A DNA stretch of 49,053 nt from Tritrichomonas foetus (Eukaryota; Parabasalia; Tritrichomonadida; Tritrichomonadidae), in NCBI GenBank assembly GCA_001839685.1, contig MLAK01000907.1, forward strand, positions 1-49,053, written 5' to 3'. The notes under the pieces are model-generated. The model saw nothing but the letters and a program-made list of their open reading frames with translations. It did no database searches and had not been told where the DNA came from. A program made the position numbers and the translations under genes. Shown here in pieces: positions 38,201-48,243 of the stretch (the stretch's first letter is position 1; every line of letters starts with the position of its first letter).

Positions 38201-40015
38201 CTTCAATAGCAATTGATGATTCGAAATCAGTGTTTTGTTTATTCGCTATACCCATTTCAACAGGCGGAAGAAGTGGGAAAGCTTCTAAGCCTAGTTCATG
38301 TGCAGAATCTGCTTGCATATTAATTCCACGTTGTAACATTCGTGTTTTATCATACCATTCAATGGTTAGTGAATGATTAGCAAGGATTTCATGACAAAAT
38401 CTCATATAGCTTCTGGCAATAAATCTATTATTGGAATATTGGTGAACAACATGATCATATTCGGTTGTACAAGAATCAACAGATTTACAACAACTTTCTA
38501 TGGCCTTATCCATTTCATTTAAGTTTCCTTGGATAACTAAATCCCAAATATGACGCATTTTATGTTTGGTTGCTTGAACCTTTTTGGATAAGTAAGCCAA
38601 TTTTTGCTTTAATTCAGGACTTAAATTAACATCTCGACTTTTCATTAATGCTTGTGATTGATGTAGAATGTTTTTAATTAAATAACCAGTCAGTTTCAAT
38701 GACATAATTCTTTGGCATACTAAAGCAACCTGATTAGCAAACTCTGCATGGATAGCCAAAAACTTTAAGTAGGCTGCCCAAACATAAATATCTGTATTCC
38801 AGTTTTCAGTTGCATCATTAAAAACTTGAAAATTCACGCATATTGGATGAGCTTTAGAAAAGCCGGTAATTAGCATCCGCAAAAATCTTCGAACATTTTT
38901 GAAAGTTGATAAGAAATCTGTTGTGCCTTCAAGTAATTCATCTAAATAAATCATTTCTCTCTGAACCCTATTCTTCTCTAAAAACATCATAAGAATGGCG
39001 ACAATTATAACAACAACAACAATGATAAAAACGAAAGAAATTTGCATTGGTTTTTGAGCCAAAACTTGAATTCCACAAAATACTGAAATAATTGCACAAG
39101 AAATTGTTGTTGTAGCAAAAACAATATTATGTATTTGACTAATAAAACCACCTTCAACGAATCGATTCACAGTTAATAAAATATAAACGATAGCCATTAA
39201 AAAAGTGGTGACAACTTTCGCAATAAATGGCAAATGAGTAGAAATAGTAGATAATGCAGTAACAATGATGGTGCCACCCAGAACTTGAATTTGTGGTAAA
39301 TATAAAAGGCACTGAAGTGAGTATATTCGAAATTCTATCGAAATTGAAGTATTCATTAAAAGCCAAAAATAAACAATTAAAATAAGAAAATACAAAACAA
39401 TAAATACGGCATTAACAACAAGTCCATCTTTTCCTCCATTAATGTAATAACCTATTGCTTCAAAAGCATGAGCCGTTGCAACAGGATGTAAATAATATCC
39501 GACAGTTGCCATCATAAATGAGATAACAGGTGGAATAGCTTTGGGTAATTTTGCATTTTTCTTATAATAAAAGGAAGAACTCACCATAATTGTGTAAAAA
39601 AGAATAAAAAATACCGAATAAATTATTAATATTGTTTGGCATGCATCCATTCGGAATTCAGGTGGTACAATATTCCAGAATACTGAAATGTAGCTGAAAA
39701 TTCGAGATAACGTTTCGTTCGTTGGCCAAAGTTGTAAATAAGTGACGCAAAAACTTGGACCAAATAATTGAATGATTCGAAGCCATGTCATAAGAGCGTG
39801 AACTGCTTTGAAGGTTGGGGACTCAGTATGGATATAGCGAATCAATTCAAACAGCGAGTTTCTGATTTTTTTGTATGTTGATAGTTCGATTAGGCCGCCA
39901 TATTTTGAGGAGGCGGTTGCGAGACTACTGTAGGTAGGCCACCACCTAGAGATGTGAAAGTAGAAGCTGATGGTGCTACACCAGACTGATCTCCCTTGAA
40001 ATCAATCATCTGCAT
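35295..40015 (-). CDS. Large multi-pass adenylate/guanylate cyclase with PAS domain (frameshift near start)
   Basis: About 1570 aa. Two membrane-rich regions (roughly 39800-38050 and 38100-36400) each with several hydrophobic segments flank cytosolic and extracellular loops. A PAS domain (AVAICDLQGNITHSN... LFGRDDFVGKNV, about 36260-36130) precedes the class III cyclase domain (35860-35310). The cyclase keeps both metal Asp (FTDIVEFT, IGDCYMAAGG), the substrate Lys in KIKCIGD, a Glu in FEILG at the purine-selecting position, and Asn in INMAQQM. The usual transition-state Arg reads Gln. It makes cAMP or cGMP; the family is greatly expanded in trichomonads and presumed to sense nutrients or signals. 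The start ATG at 40015 lies in another frame than the body. Translating through a one-base shift at the T4 run 39903-39906 joins GGGLPTVVSQPPPQ to KYGGLIELSTYKKIRN. Without it the body has no upstream ATG. Confidence 0.85.
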
Positions 40016-40986
40016 TTTTGAATGACTTGTCTTTCACTTATTAATTTATTATTGAAAGATCCCTGAATTTCACTGTTTTTCTTTCCGATAAAATCATTTT
40101 TGAATTATTTTTTTCTGACTGTTCGACGAAAATAAAATAAATTTATTTTAAGTTTTGTGAGAATGGTAATTATCTTTCCATTCAATTTTCCTGAATCGCT
40201 TAGAAATTAATGAATTCATCAATCCTCAAAACGTTTTTTTTCAAAATATTCTGGATCATGATCAATCAAAACCACACTCTTTGAAAAATTCATAAGCCCT
40301 TCAGAAACTTATTTTATTCGTGGAAAATTCACTGCTCTTCAATCTGGCATAAAATTAACAAAATATATTGCAGGGTATACATATCACAATTTTTCTATTT
40401 CCGAAATTTAGAAGTGAAATACTGTGTTAAATTTGAATTACCATTCAATCCATCAAAAAGATAGTGAGGCATCAGAAAAAGGAATTTTAATTTTTTACCA
40501 CAAAAATATTTTTCCATTCTTCTTATTTGATTAATTAATTTCATAAAAAAATACAAAGTTATCAGATTTATTTTTGGGTGTGGTTCAGAAATATTTCTAT
40601 GTATATCGTCATATTGAATTGCTTTCAATTATATTTCTTCTCAATATTAGTTTTTCTTTTTTCTGAATAAATATTTGAACAAATTACATAATCATCGTAA
40701 ATATATTTCTCCAATGTTAATATAGCATGAATTCGAAAAATATCGAAGAAAAGTGAAAGTTACAGTAATACCTCAATGGTATTTGTAAGAAGAGTTGTCA
40801 TGACTGGTTATTATGGTAAATTCCAGGTTTTTTAAATTATTAAAGAAATCATGGATTTTATCGATGTAATCTGAATATAAACAGTTAATTCATGTAAAAT
40901 ACACTTTTTTCGAGAATTGTCAAAAATTATGTCAAGAGGAAATAAAGTATTCAAAATACTGTCAAAAAAATGAAACTGACCATTTC
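40016..40986. other. Divergent upstream region
   Basis: This AT-rich stretch of about 970 bp lies between the cyclase (-) and the exonuclease-RRM gene (+). A 77-codon frame at 40395-40628 has no family features and looks accidental. No other feature was seen apart from the cyclase initiator. Confidence 0.5.
40020..40025 (-). promoter_or_regulatory. Initiator (Inr) candidate of cyclase gene
   Basis: On the minus strand TCATTC, with A at 40023, lies 8 nt before the ATG at 40015. This supports 40015 as the true cyclase start and thus the frameshift between it and the main open frame. Confidence 0.5.
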
Positions 40987-43893
40987 ATGGAAACTATTCA
41001 GTTTGGAGAGAATTTTCACCCTCTTCAATATTATGAAAATTTATTTTGGCATGAAAATGAAACTAGAATGGTTGAGTTTTTTCCTGGTAGTTATTTTGAA
41101 GTGACTTTGCTTTCCACTAATGATCCAAATCTATCTAATTATTTGAAAAAAATAGATGTTACAGTACCAATTTCAATTGATCTAGAATGGGAAGATGAAC
41201 TTTGTTTATTTCAATTTTGCTATTCAACAACTGTTATTGTCCTCAGGCATCCAAAAGGACCAGGGAATTCCACACTTTTTGATTTTTTGAAATCTCACAA
41301 ATTTATTGGAAAAGGAACACATAATGATCATAAAAAATTGTTTGAAAAATTCAACTTTCATTTCGAAAATATTGAAGATATTGCCGAAACTCGACTTTTG
41401 CCTTATAATCATTCAGTCAATTTCATAAAAATGACTTTTCAGTTTGTTGGAAGGCCAACGGCTGACTTTAAAGACGTTAGAATCACGAAATCAAACTGGG
41501 AACTTCCTGAATTAACAATGAGACAAGTTTTATATGCAGCTTTTGATGCAGTGGTACTTTTCGTAGCCTATCCGAATTTTCCACCTCCGAAAAAATTAGA
41601 AAAGCAGAAAAAACAGAAAAAAATTACTGAAAGGGCAAGAAAAAGAATTGAAAATTTCGACCAAATGTCCAACAGAATACAGAAATTCAAAACACCAAAA
41701 ATTAAATATGAAACAAGTGAACGAATTTTAACACATAATCGAATTGTTTTAAAACAAAGTGAGGCAAAAAATGTTTTTTGTTATTTATTCAAAAACTATG
41801 AAGGACCTTCAACCTGTGTCGATTTAGATCATTCATTTTTGCCTTTTCCTAAAGAACACATTGATCATATTGGATGTCCAATTATTGGAGATAGAAAATA
41901 TCTTATTGTTACTCTAAATGTAGATCATCCTGAAATCTTCGAAATCATTCAAAGCAAATATCACAACAAACTTAAAAACTTAGAACAAAATCAAAATGAA
42001 GAGAACCAAAATGAATTAATATGTAATAAAATTAAATGTTGTGATCCTGATGAGTGTACTGATAATGATGTTTTGTTTATTCAATATTTCCCCAAAGAAT
42101 TACAAAATAATGAAGAAGCCATTACTTTGTTTCTATATTCTTTTGGACTTGACATTAGATTTACAAATGAAAATCTATATTTTCGAATTCAACCTCATCG
42201 TGCTCAGCAGTCTTTAATCATGAAAACTTTTATTCCACAAATCGAAAATATCAAACTTTTTACTTTTCCTTATTTTCTGCCAATTGTTCGAGCCACTTTT
42301 CCATATTATATTTCTTTAAACGAAATAAAAAGTATATTCTCTCGATGTGGAAAAATTGAAAATATTACATTGATGAGACAAAAAAGTGAAATTCATGATC
42401 AAAATGCATTAATCACTTTTTCATCTGTTGAAGAAGCTGAAAAATCCATCAGCGAAATCAACTATACGAAATACAATCACAATTCACATGCCAATTCTGA
42501 TTCAAATACTATTTATGTTCAAAGATATACAGATGAAAATCATATCCGATTTTTGAGATTCTTTGAAATTACTGTTCATGATTCAATTAACGAAATAGAA
42601 ACGAGGAAGAAATTCGAAAAATATGGGAAAATCTTTCAATGTAAATTTGATAAAAACTTTAATGTTTGTAGAATTCAATTTATTGATAAACTTGTTGCTG
42701 AAGAAGCTGCATCAAAAGAAAAAAATGTCTCACTTGCACCTCTTGGGACCATGGCTTTTGTTCGAAATCTACCATTCACAATAACTGATCAAGAAGTGAT
42801 GGATTTAATTACACCATATGGAAATGTACTGAATTTTATTTACAGAGATCTTGATGAGTTTATGAGAACACAAATTGTTGAAGTTACATATGAAAAACCT
42901 GAAGAAGCAACTGCCATTAAAAAAGCTCTCCATCAAAAAACCCTTTTTGGCGAAGAACTAGAAATTAATGCAGTAAATACAACAGAAACCGAAGCGCCCA
43001 TATGGAAAATGCAACAAAGGAAACTTTGTGTTAATCTTCACTCCCTAAGCAAACAAGAAGAAAATAAAGAAGAGCAAGAAAATAAAATCTTTTATGAAAT
43101 TGGCAATGAAAAAATGGACATTCATCAAATATTTGAATATTTATCAACTTTTGGACACGTTATAAAAATTTATGGTGATTATGTTATGTTTTCAAGCTTT
43201 GCTGAAGCTACAAATGCAAATTCTAAGCTAGAAGGAAGCTCAATGGTCACCGTGAATGAATTTGTGAATGATATTTTCCCTGATCAATTTATTATTCTAA
43301 ATGTTGAATATGTTAAGAAACCTTATCAAAATTCTAAACCAATGACAGTCGTCATTGATCCCCTTCCTGATGGATTAACTGAAGAAATCATTAGATCAAT
43401 GCTTGAAGGTGCTGATGGGTATCACCTCATTATTGAAGCAGATAAAAAGCGAGCTCTTGTTTATGCAAAGAGTAAGCGTGCAATGAATATATTACATGGA
43501 AAACTTCATAATCAAAGCTTCAATGGTGAGCTTCTACACCTTTCTAAATACACGTGGCATCAGGTTCCAAAAAGACCCAAAAATTATATTCCGTTTGCTG
43601 ATATAAATCCACCAAAAAAGCAGCCAATCATTGTTGATCCTTTGCCAAAAGGAACAAAAGCCCTCGATGTCAGGAATACTTGTGAAGGAAGTGGTAAATT
43701 TGATGTAAAAGTTGAAGGAAGTGCAATCCAAATTGGTGCATGTAGAGCTGTTGTCCAGCCAAGAAACGCAAAAGCGAAAGTGAATTGCTTTGAAAAACTA
43801 AAGGCCAAATACGGAGAGGCAAAAAGATATCCGAAAGATGAATTACCATCAATTTTAGATGAAAATTTAGAAGAAGAATCAGACTTTGAATAA
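40987..43893 (+). CDS. DEDDy 3'-5' exonuclease fused to multiple RRM-like domains
   Basis: 968 aa. The N-terminal domain (about 55-200) is an RNase D/WRN-type exonuclease with all catalytic residues: Asp65 and Glu67 in ISIDLEWE, Asp114 in THNDHKK, and Tyr183 with Asp187 in LYAAFDAVVL (the YxxxD of the DEDDy class). A basic Lys/Arg helix follows (200-250). Then come several RRM-like domains, the clearest at about 587-663 (MAFVRNLPFTITDQEVMDLI ... GNVLNFIYRD). Others lie near 432-493 (FSRCGKIENITLM), 522-578 (KKFEKYGKIFQCKF), 680-752 and 784-852 (VVIDPLPDGLTEE), and there may be one more at 880-935. The last residues are acidic. It is probably an RNA-trimming or decay nuclease targeted by its RRMs; the substrate is unknown. 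I recall DEDDh-RRM fusions (REXO5) but no DEDDy protein with this many RRMs. Confidence 0.8.
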   Translation: METIQFGENFHPLQYYENLFWHENETRMVEFFPGSYFEVTLLSTNDPNLSNYLKKIDVTVPISIDLEWEDELCLFQFCYSTTVIVLRHPKGPGNSTLFDFLKSHKFIGKGTHNDHKKLFEKFNFHFENIEDIAETRLLPYNHSVNFIKMTFQFVGRPTADFKDVRITKSNWELPELTMRQVLYAAFDAVVLFVAYPNFPPPKKLEKQKKQKKITERARKRIENFDQMSNRIQKFKTPKIKYETSERILTHNRIVLKQSEAKNVFCYLFKNYEGPSTCVDLDHSFLPFPKEHIDHIGCPIIGDRKYLIVTLNVDHPEIFEIIQSKYHNKLKNLEQNQNEENQNELICNKIKCCDPDECTDNDVLFIQYFPKELQNNEEAITLFLYSFGLDIRFTNENLYFRIQPHRAQQSLIMKTFIPQIENIKLFTFPYFLPIVRATFPYYISLNEIKSIFSRCGKIENITLMRQKSEIHDQNALITFSSVEEAEKSISEINYTKYNHNSHANSDSNTIYVQRYTDENHIRFLRFFEITVHDSINEIETRKKFEKYGKIFQCKFDKNFNVCRIQFIDKLVAEEAASKEKNVSLAPLGTMAFVRNLPFTITDQEVMDLITPYGNVLNFIYRDLDEFMRTQIVEVTYEKPEEATAIKKALHQKTLFGEELEINAVNTTETEAPIWKMQQRKLCVNLHSLSKQEENKEEQENKIFYEIGNEKMDIHQIFEYLSTFGHVIKIYGDYVMFSSFAEATNANSKLEGSSMVTVNEFVNDIFPDQFIILNVEYVKKPYQNSKPMTVVIDPLPDGLTEEIIRSMLEGADGYHLIIEADKKRALVYAKSKRAMNILHGKLHNQSFNGELLHLSKYTWHQVPKRPKNYIPFADINPPKKQPIIVDPLPKGTKALDVRNTCEGSGKFDVKVEGSAIQIGACRAVVQPRNAKAKVNCFEKLKAKYGEAKRYPKDELPSILDENLEEESDFE

Positions 43894-44019
43894 TTGTTTG
43901 AAATAAACTCATATAATAACATAAATATTTTATTTTGGTGCTTTCTATAAAAAGGTTATTTTACAAAATTTTATAATTTTTACATGCCAAGAAGAAAAGT
44001 AATTTCAAATAAATAAAAA

Positions 44020-45126
44020 TTAGCCATAAGATGTTTTTCCTGGTTCTCCATAGGATCCAAATGAAACTCTTGTTCCTGGCTTTGTTTTTCCATGAATAAT
44101 GTTTTGATTCTCATCAAAATCCTCCATGGCAAATTTTGGAAGTGCGGAATTATTCAAAAGATTGGGTGAACTCTGATTTCTAGAAACTTGAGGATCAATC
44201 ATCGGATTTGCTAATTTTTCTTTTAAAGAATAAATAATTATATCTTTTTCTTGAATTTTTTGTTCGTAGCTTGAAAGTAAGATTTCGAAATCATTCACAG
44301 TTTTTTCAATTTCATTTTCAAGACGTTGAATAATCTCATTAGTTTCATTTTTCTGATTACATGCAAGATATTTATTTATCAATTTATTATCATTTTGATA
44401 TAATTCTATTTTTTCTATCAAGTTAGAATTTGTAAGTGAAGCTTCTGTGAGTAGCCCAATTCGATTGACATAACTTGAATATGTTTCATTCAAATGGTCA
44501 TCCATTTCTATTTTTTCTTCCTCTTGATCGATATCAAGATAATTCTGGCTACGATATTGAAGATTGAATTGCTCAAGATTTTGATGGTAACTGTTGCGGT
44601 AATTTTTATTATAGCTTTTGGGTTTGTTATTGCTATTATTATATTCATCAAATTCATTAATAAGTTTTTTAATTTTGTAATTTTCATTTCGCAATTTGTC
44701 TATATAATTATCCATTTGATTAATGCATTGCTGAAGTGCAAATAATTCATGTTGTTGACATGAAATTTCAATATTGTAGTTATTAAAAGCTTGTTTAATT
44801 TGAGCTATTCTATATGGGAACTCTTTATCAACACTATATTGTTGTTCTTGTTGATTATATAAAGTGTAAAGAAATTCATCATCATCAGGATTAATTTGTC
44901 CTTCCTCTTGGTCAGCATCACTGGGAAACATTTCCATTGATCTGGGAGATGCTATGGCTTCAATATCTGGGGTTTCTACAAGTGTGGGTAATTCAAATAA
45001 ATTAATCGAAGCCGTTTTTGGAATGTATCCTGGATCAGAAAATACTGATCTAGTTAGTGTAGCTGGTTTCGGTTCTAAAAGTTCGTTTGGATCTGTTTCC
45101 TTTAAAAAATATCGATCTTTATTCAT
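44020..45126 (-). CDS. Coiled-coil protein of unknown function
   Basis: 368 aa. The N-terminal ~95 residues are acidic and Pro-containing (PSDADQEEGQINPDDDEFLY). Coiled-coil segments lie at about 110-155 (QQCINQMDNYIDKLRNENYK) and 225-305 (IIQRLENEIEKTVNDFEILL, IIYSLKEKLA), with an Asn/Tyr-rich linker between (YNNSNNKPKSYNKNYRNSYH). The C-terminus is short and Gly/Ser-containing (VSFGSYGEPGKTSYG). I recognise no family. Such proteins in trichomonads are often cytoskeleton-associated, but nothing here proves it. It converges with the exonuclease-RRM gene, 126 bp apart. Its leader (TCAATC, then AAAAGTGA and ATG) resembles that of the STE20 kinase gene. Confidence 0.7.
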   Translation of the reverse strand: MNKDRYFLKETDPNELLEPKPATLTRSVFSDPGYIPKTASINLFELPTLVETPDIEAIASPRSMEMFPSDADQEEGQINPDDDEFLYTLYNQQEQQYSVDKEFPYRIAQIKQAFNNYNIEISCQQHELFALQQCINQMDNYIDKLRNENYKIKKLINEFDEYNNSNNKPKSYNKNYRNSYHQNLEQFNLQYRSQNYLDIDQEEEKIEMDDHLNETYSSYVNRIGLLTEASLTNSNLIEKIELYQNDNKLINKYLACNQKNETNEIIQRLENEIEKTVNDFEILLSSYEQKIQEKDIIIYSLKEKLANPMIDPQVSRNQSSPNLLNNSALPKFAMEDFDENQNIIHGKTKPGTRVSFGSYGEPGKTSYG

Positions 45127-45430
45127 TCACTTTTAGATTGATCATTTTTCACCATAATTTAACCATAACTGATTTGGTTTTCATTAAGCATCATGAAAAG
45201 ACACTTTCTCCAATCAATATTTAATATTATTATAAATAAGTAATATATCTTTAATTTCAATATGAAAAAAGTGATTAACTTTAAAAAATCAATAAAATGA
45301 AGTAAAATATCATTTCTTCCACAATTTACCAGGAATTATTAATTTATAATAATCTTTTAAAGACAAAATTATCAGGATATTCAAAGTTTAAAAATATTAG
45401 ATAGTGTATTTATTCATAAAAACTAACACA
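45127..45430. other. Intergenic, no gene seen
   Basis: This 304-bp AT-rich spacer lies between two minus-strand genes. I recognise nothing beyond the likely leader of the coiled-coil gene. Confidence 0.55.
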
Positions 45431-47350
45431 TTATTCTTTTTTCTTTTCAATTAAAATCACGGCGTTTTCTTCAATTTTCACAAAATTCTCTTCAACAAAG
45501 TCATCGAGTAAATCCAAAATCATGGCAGTGTCTGGTCGCACTTTTCTTTTGATCATTAAAAAGCAGTCATAAATAAAAGTTTTCATCGGTTCATTAATTT
45601 TGGTTTGTATTGCAGCAATTGCTTTTCTTTTAATTAAATCAGTTTTTTCTTGATCAAATTTTCCTTTCATTTCCTCAAAAAATGGTGGAATTCGAATATA
45701 ATCGTTGTCTGACTCAAAACTTTCATCAAAATAATAAAATCCTTCATCATCATTGAAAAGCAAATAATCAGAAAGTGTAATTACTCGATTTTCTATATCA
45801 TTTTGGTTGCCTTTCACTTTTTGCAAAATTTCATTCATTTTTAATTTCGAATTCTCTGCTATTGCGTTTAAAATTTGCATTGTTAAGAAATCAGTGAAAA
45901 CAGAATATTTCTTTGCATTCAATTCGATTTGTGCTTCAACTTGCGTCACTTCAGGCACCATTTCAGGTTCCCTTTGAGCCAAACATGGATTATTGAATCC
46001 ACCAATTTCATTACAATTATGATCATGAAAATGTTGTTGTTTTTGTTGATTTTGTTGATCTGGTGTAAACATGAGGAATCTGCCTGTTGCGAGTTTGATG
46101 ATGTCTAGCATTGGTTGAACAACATTTTGAATACTAGGTCCATAAGTTGCAGTCAAGCTAATTAGAGAATTCTTGAAATAATCACAAAAAATATTGATAT
46201 TTTCGATTCTCATAAGTGCCTTTAAAAAAGCTGACTGTGCAATTGAATCAGTTTGATGATGACAGCAATGAGAGTGATTTTCATCTTTTGGTAGAAAATC
46301 ATGCCAAATATTTTTCTTTTCAATGAATGCATTTTCCATATGACTATCAAGAAAAGCAGCAAAATTATAAGAAAATTTTAATCGTGGATCATTCAAAGCT
46401 GAACGAATATTTGATTCGAGACAATTCATGGATCCATTCAAACTTATAAAGGCTGATGAGTAATTTTGTGTGACATCTTCAATGAATTTTAAAAGTGATC
46501 CGATTTGATCATTCTTTCCTCGAGTGTACATTAAAATTGCATCATATACAAAATTTGAACAACTTTCATAAATTTCAGTCATTTCAAATTTTTGCATTTC
46601 ATATTCTTCACAAATCCAAGATAAAAATGGTGTTAATAAAAGTTTACCAATAGGTGGCTGAACACCATCTGTCATTTTACTCATTTTTGATTTAATTAAT
46701 TGATTGAATGTAATATGTAATAATTTGCTGATGCACTCATGATCAACAAAAATTTTTCTGAAAATAATAGCGGCATTTCTATAACGAGTGAATGATTGAA
46801 TTATATAATTAACAATATTTTCAGAATCAAAAATTAAATTATTGGTGAAATTAAAATTGTAATTCATGATATCATTCTTTGCGGCTTCAAGGAGATGAAA
46901 AGACTTAAGTATTGCAAAAATTCCATTGATTCTTCCCATTTCTTTTTCACTTTCTGCTTCATCTATTTCATTTTTTTCAACCAGATTTTCTATTTGCAAG
47001 CATATTGCTAAACTCACATATTCCATTATATTTGCATCTTTTATAATATTGGTCAAAAATGGTTGAATAACTAAAAGAAAGGCCTGTGAATCTTCAGGAA
47101 AAAAAGTTGGGATCAAATCAATTATCTTGGTAAAAAGTGAGAAGTAATATGAAACATTATCAAATAAAATCAATTTTGATGAATTTTGAATATTTTGAGC
47201 CCATTCTAAGAAATGAGAATTTGATATTCTCATAATTTCTTGTTCAAACTTTGGAACATCTTTTGCAATGATTTCTTTGACTTCATCATGAGATCCCTCT
47301 AAAGGCTTATCATCAAAAATCATTTCAAATATCGTATTAGGATCACTCAT
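45431..47350 (-). CDS. Divergent cullin-family protein
   Basis: 639 aa, somewhat shorter than typical cullins (about 750). The helical N-terminal half is unrecognisable by eye. The C-terminal half follows the cullin order: a winged-helix block FLTMQILNAIAENSKLKMNEIL, then a short-helix/strand region (LSDYLLFNDDEGFYYF), then a helix with KRKAIAAIQTKI, then the NEDD8-acceptor domain TFIYDCFLMIKRKVRPDTAMI ending DFVEENFVKIEENAVILIE. A Lys sits at the neddylation position (MIKRK). Cullins scaffold RING ubiquitin ligases. A His/Cys/Gln-rich insert (about 365-375, HSHCCHHQ, and 430-450, QQKQQHFHDHNC) is unusual and could bind metal. APC2, a cullin relative, is an alternative. It is divergent with the Rab gene, 311 bp apart. 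Confidence 0.6.
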   Translation of the reverse strand: MSDPNTIFEMIFDDKPLEGSHDEVKEIIAKDVPKFEQEIMRISNSHFLEWAQNIQNSSKLILFDNVSYYFSLFTKIIDLIPTFFPEDSQAFLLVIQPFLTNIIKDANIMEYVSLAICLQIENLVEKNEIDEAESEKEMGRINGIFAILKSFHLLEAAKNDIMNYNFNFTNNLIFDSENIVNYIIQSFTRYRNAAIIFRKIFVDHECISKLLHITFNQLIKSKMSKMTDGVQPPIGKLLLTPFLSWICEEYEMQKFEMTEIYESCSNFVYDAILMYTRGKNDQIGSLLKFIEDVTQNYSSAFISLNGSMNCLESNIRSALNDPRLKFSYNFAAFLDSHMENAFIEKKNIWHDFLPKDENHSHCCHHQTDSIAQSAFLKALMRIENINIFCDYFKNSLISLTATYGPSIQNVVQPMLDIIKLATGRFLMFTPDQQNQQKQQHFHDHNCNEIGGFNNPCLAQREPEMVPEVTQVEAQIELNAKKYSVFTDFLTMQILNAIAENSKLKMNEILQKVKGNQNDIENRVITLSDYLLFNDDEGFYYFDESFESDNDYIRIPPFFEEMKGKFDQEKTDLIKRKAIAAIQTKINEPMKTFIYDCFLMIKRKVRPDTAMILDLLDDFVEENFVKIEENAVILIEKKKE

Positions 47351-47661
47351 TTTAGCAGACTTTTGACAGAATTTTCACATATTATTTGGCCATGACGATA
47401 AGAATTTAATTGAATTGATGTTTTCATATGATAATAAGTTTTCTCTCTCTTTTTCATTTTACAACTATAATTCTTACTAGTATGGTCTTGAAATGATTTT
47501 ATAGGTTTCCCATTAGTTAGGTTAAAAAAACTAAAAATATAGTGCGACTGGTTTCATCGTGAACACTTAAGGTCAAATGAAAAGTCAAATTAACGAAAAG
47601 TGTTCATTATCAAAATTATGTGATCTATCGTTAAACGTACAGATTTGCCTCTCGACTTTTT
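47351..47661. other. Divergent upstream region
   Basis: This is the 311-bp shared upstream region of the cullin-like (-) and Rab (+) genes. It is AT-rich; no clear initiator was identified on either side. Confidence 0.5.
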
Positions 47662-48243
47662 ATGATATCTCGAGATGCTCACATCAGAGAATTTAAAATC
47701 ATAATTCTTGGTGACTCTGGAGTTGGGAAAACCAGCATTATTCAACGATATAGTCTCAAACAATACAATGAATCAAATGAATCTACAATTGGTGCTTCAT
47801 TTTTCACAAATCGCATCGATACTCCACACGGATCTGCTTTGGTATCAATTTGGGATACAGCAGGACAAGAGCACTATCGAAGTCTCATTCCTACATATTC
47901 GCGCGGGGCTCATGCAGCCTTATTTTGTTACGATGTCACTTCAAACACTTCATTTGCTTCCCTTGATAGGTGGATCGATGATATTAAGAATTTCGCGCCA
48001 GAAGACATATCGATATTTATTGCGGGCACCAAATGTGACCTTGAGCCTTATGTAGCTCCTCAAAAAGTTAATAATTGGGCAAATTCTCAACATTATCCAC
48101 TTTTTCAAACATCAGCCAAAAGGGATGTTGGAATTACGGAAATGTTTGAATGTATTACGATGGAATTACTTGGGAAGAAATTTGGCTCAACAGAAACCAA
48201 AGGTGTAGGTTTAATTGAAGTCCAGCATGATCGTTGCTGTTAA
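47662..48243 (+). CDS. Rab-family small GTPase
   Basis: 193 aa. All GTPase boxes are in order: P-loop GDSGVGKT (17-24), switch-I region with STIGASF, G3 WDTAGQE (64-70), G4 TKCD (123-126) and G5 TSAK (150-153). The C-terminus ends RCC, a double-Cys geranylgeranylation signal for membrane attachment. IGASFFTNRI and WDTAGQEHYRSL are Rab-like (RabF1 and RabF3). The base-recognition box has Thr in place of the usual Asn (NKxD), a substitution found in some active Rabs that may change nucleotide handling. It works in vesicle traffic; Rab5-like endosomal proteins are the closest by impression, but the subfamily is not certain. Trichomonads have very large Rab families. Confidence 0.93.
   Translation: MISRDAHIREFKIIILGDSGVGKTSIIQRYSLKQYNESNESTIGASFFTNRIDTPHGSALVSIWDTAGQEHYRSLIPTYSRGAHAALFCYDVTSNTSFASLDRWIDDIKNFAPEDISIFIAGTKCDLEPYVAPQKVNNWANSQHYPLFQTSAKRDVGITEMFECITMELLGKKFGSTETKGVGLIEVQHDRCC

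Noticed and set aside
40395..40628. 77-codon minus-strand open frame upstream of the exonuclease-RRM gene
   Set aside because: AT-rich accidental frame with no recognisable motif and no initiator near its start.
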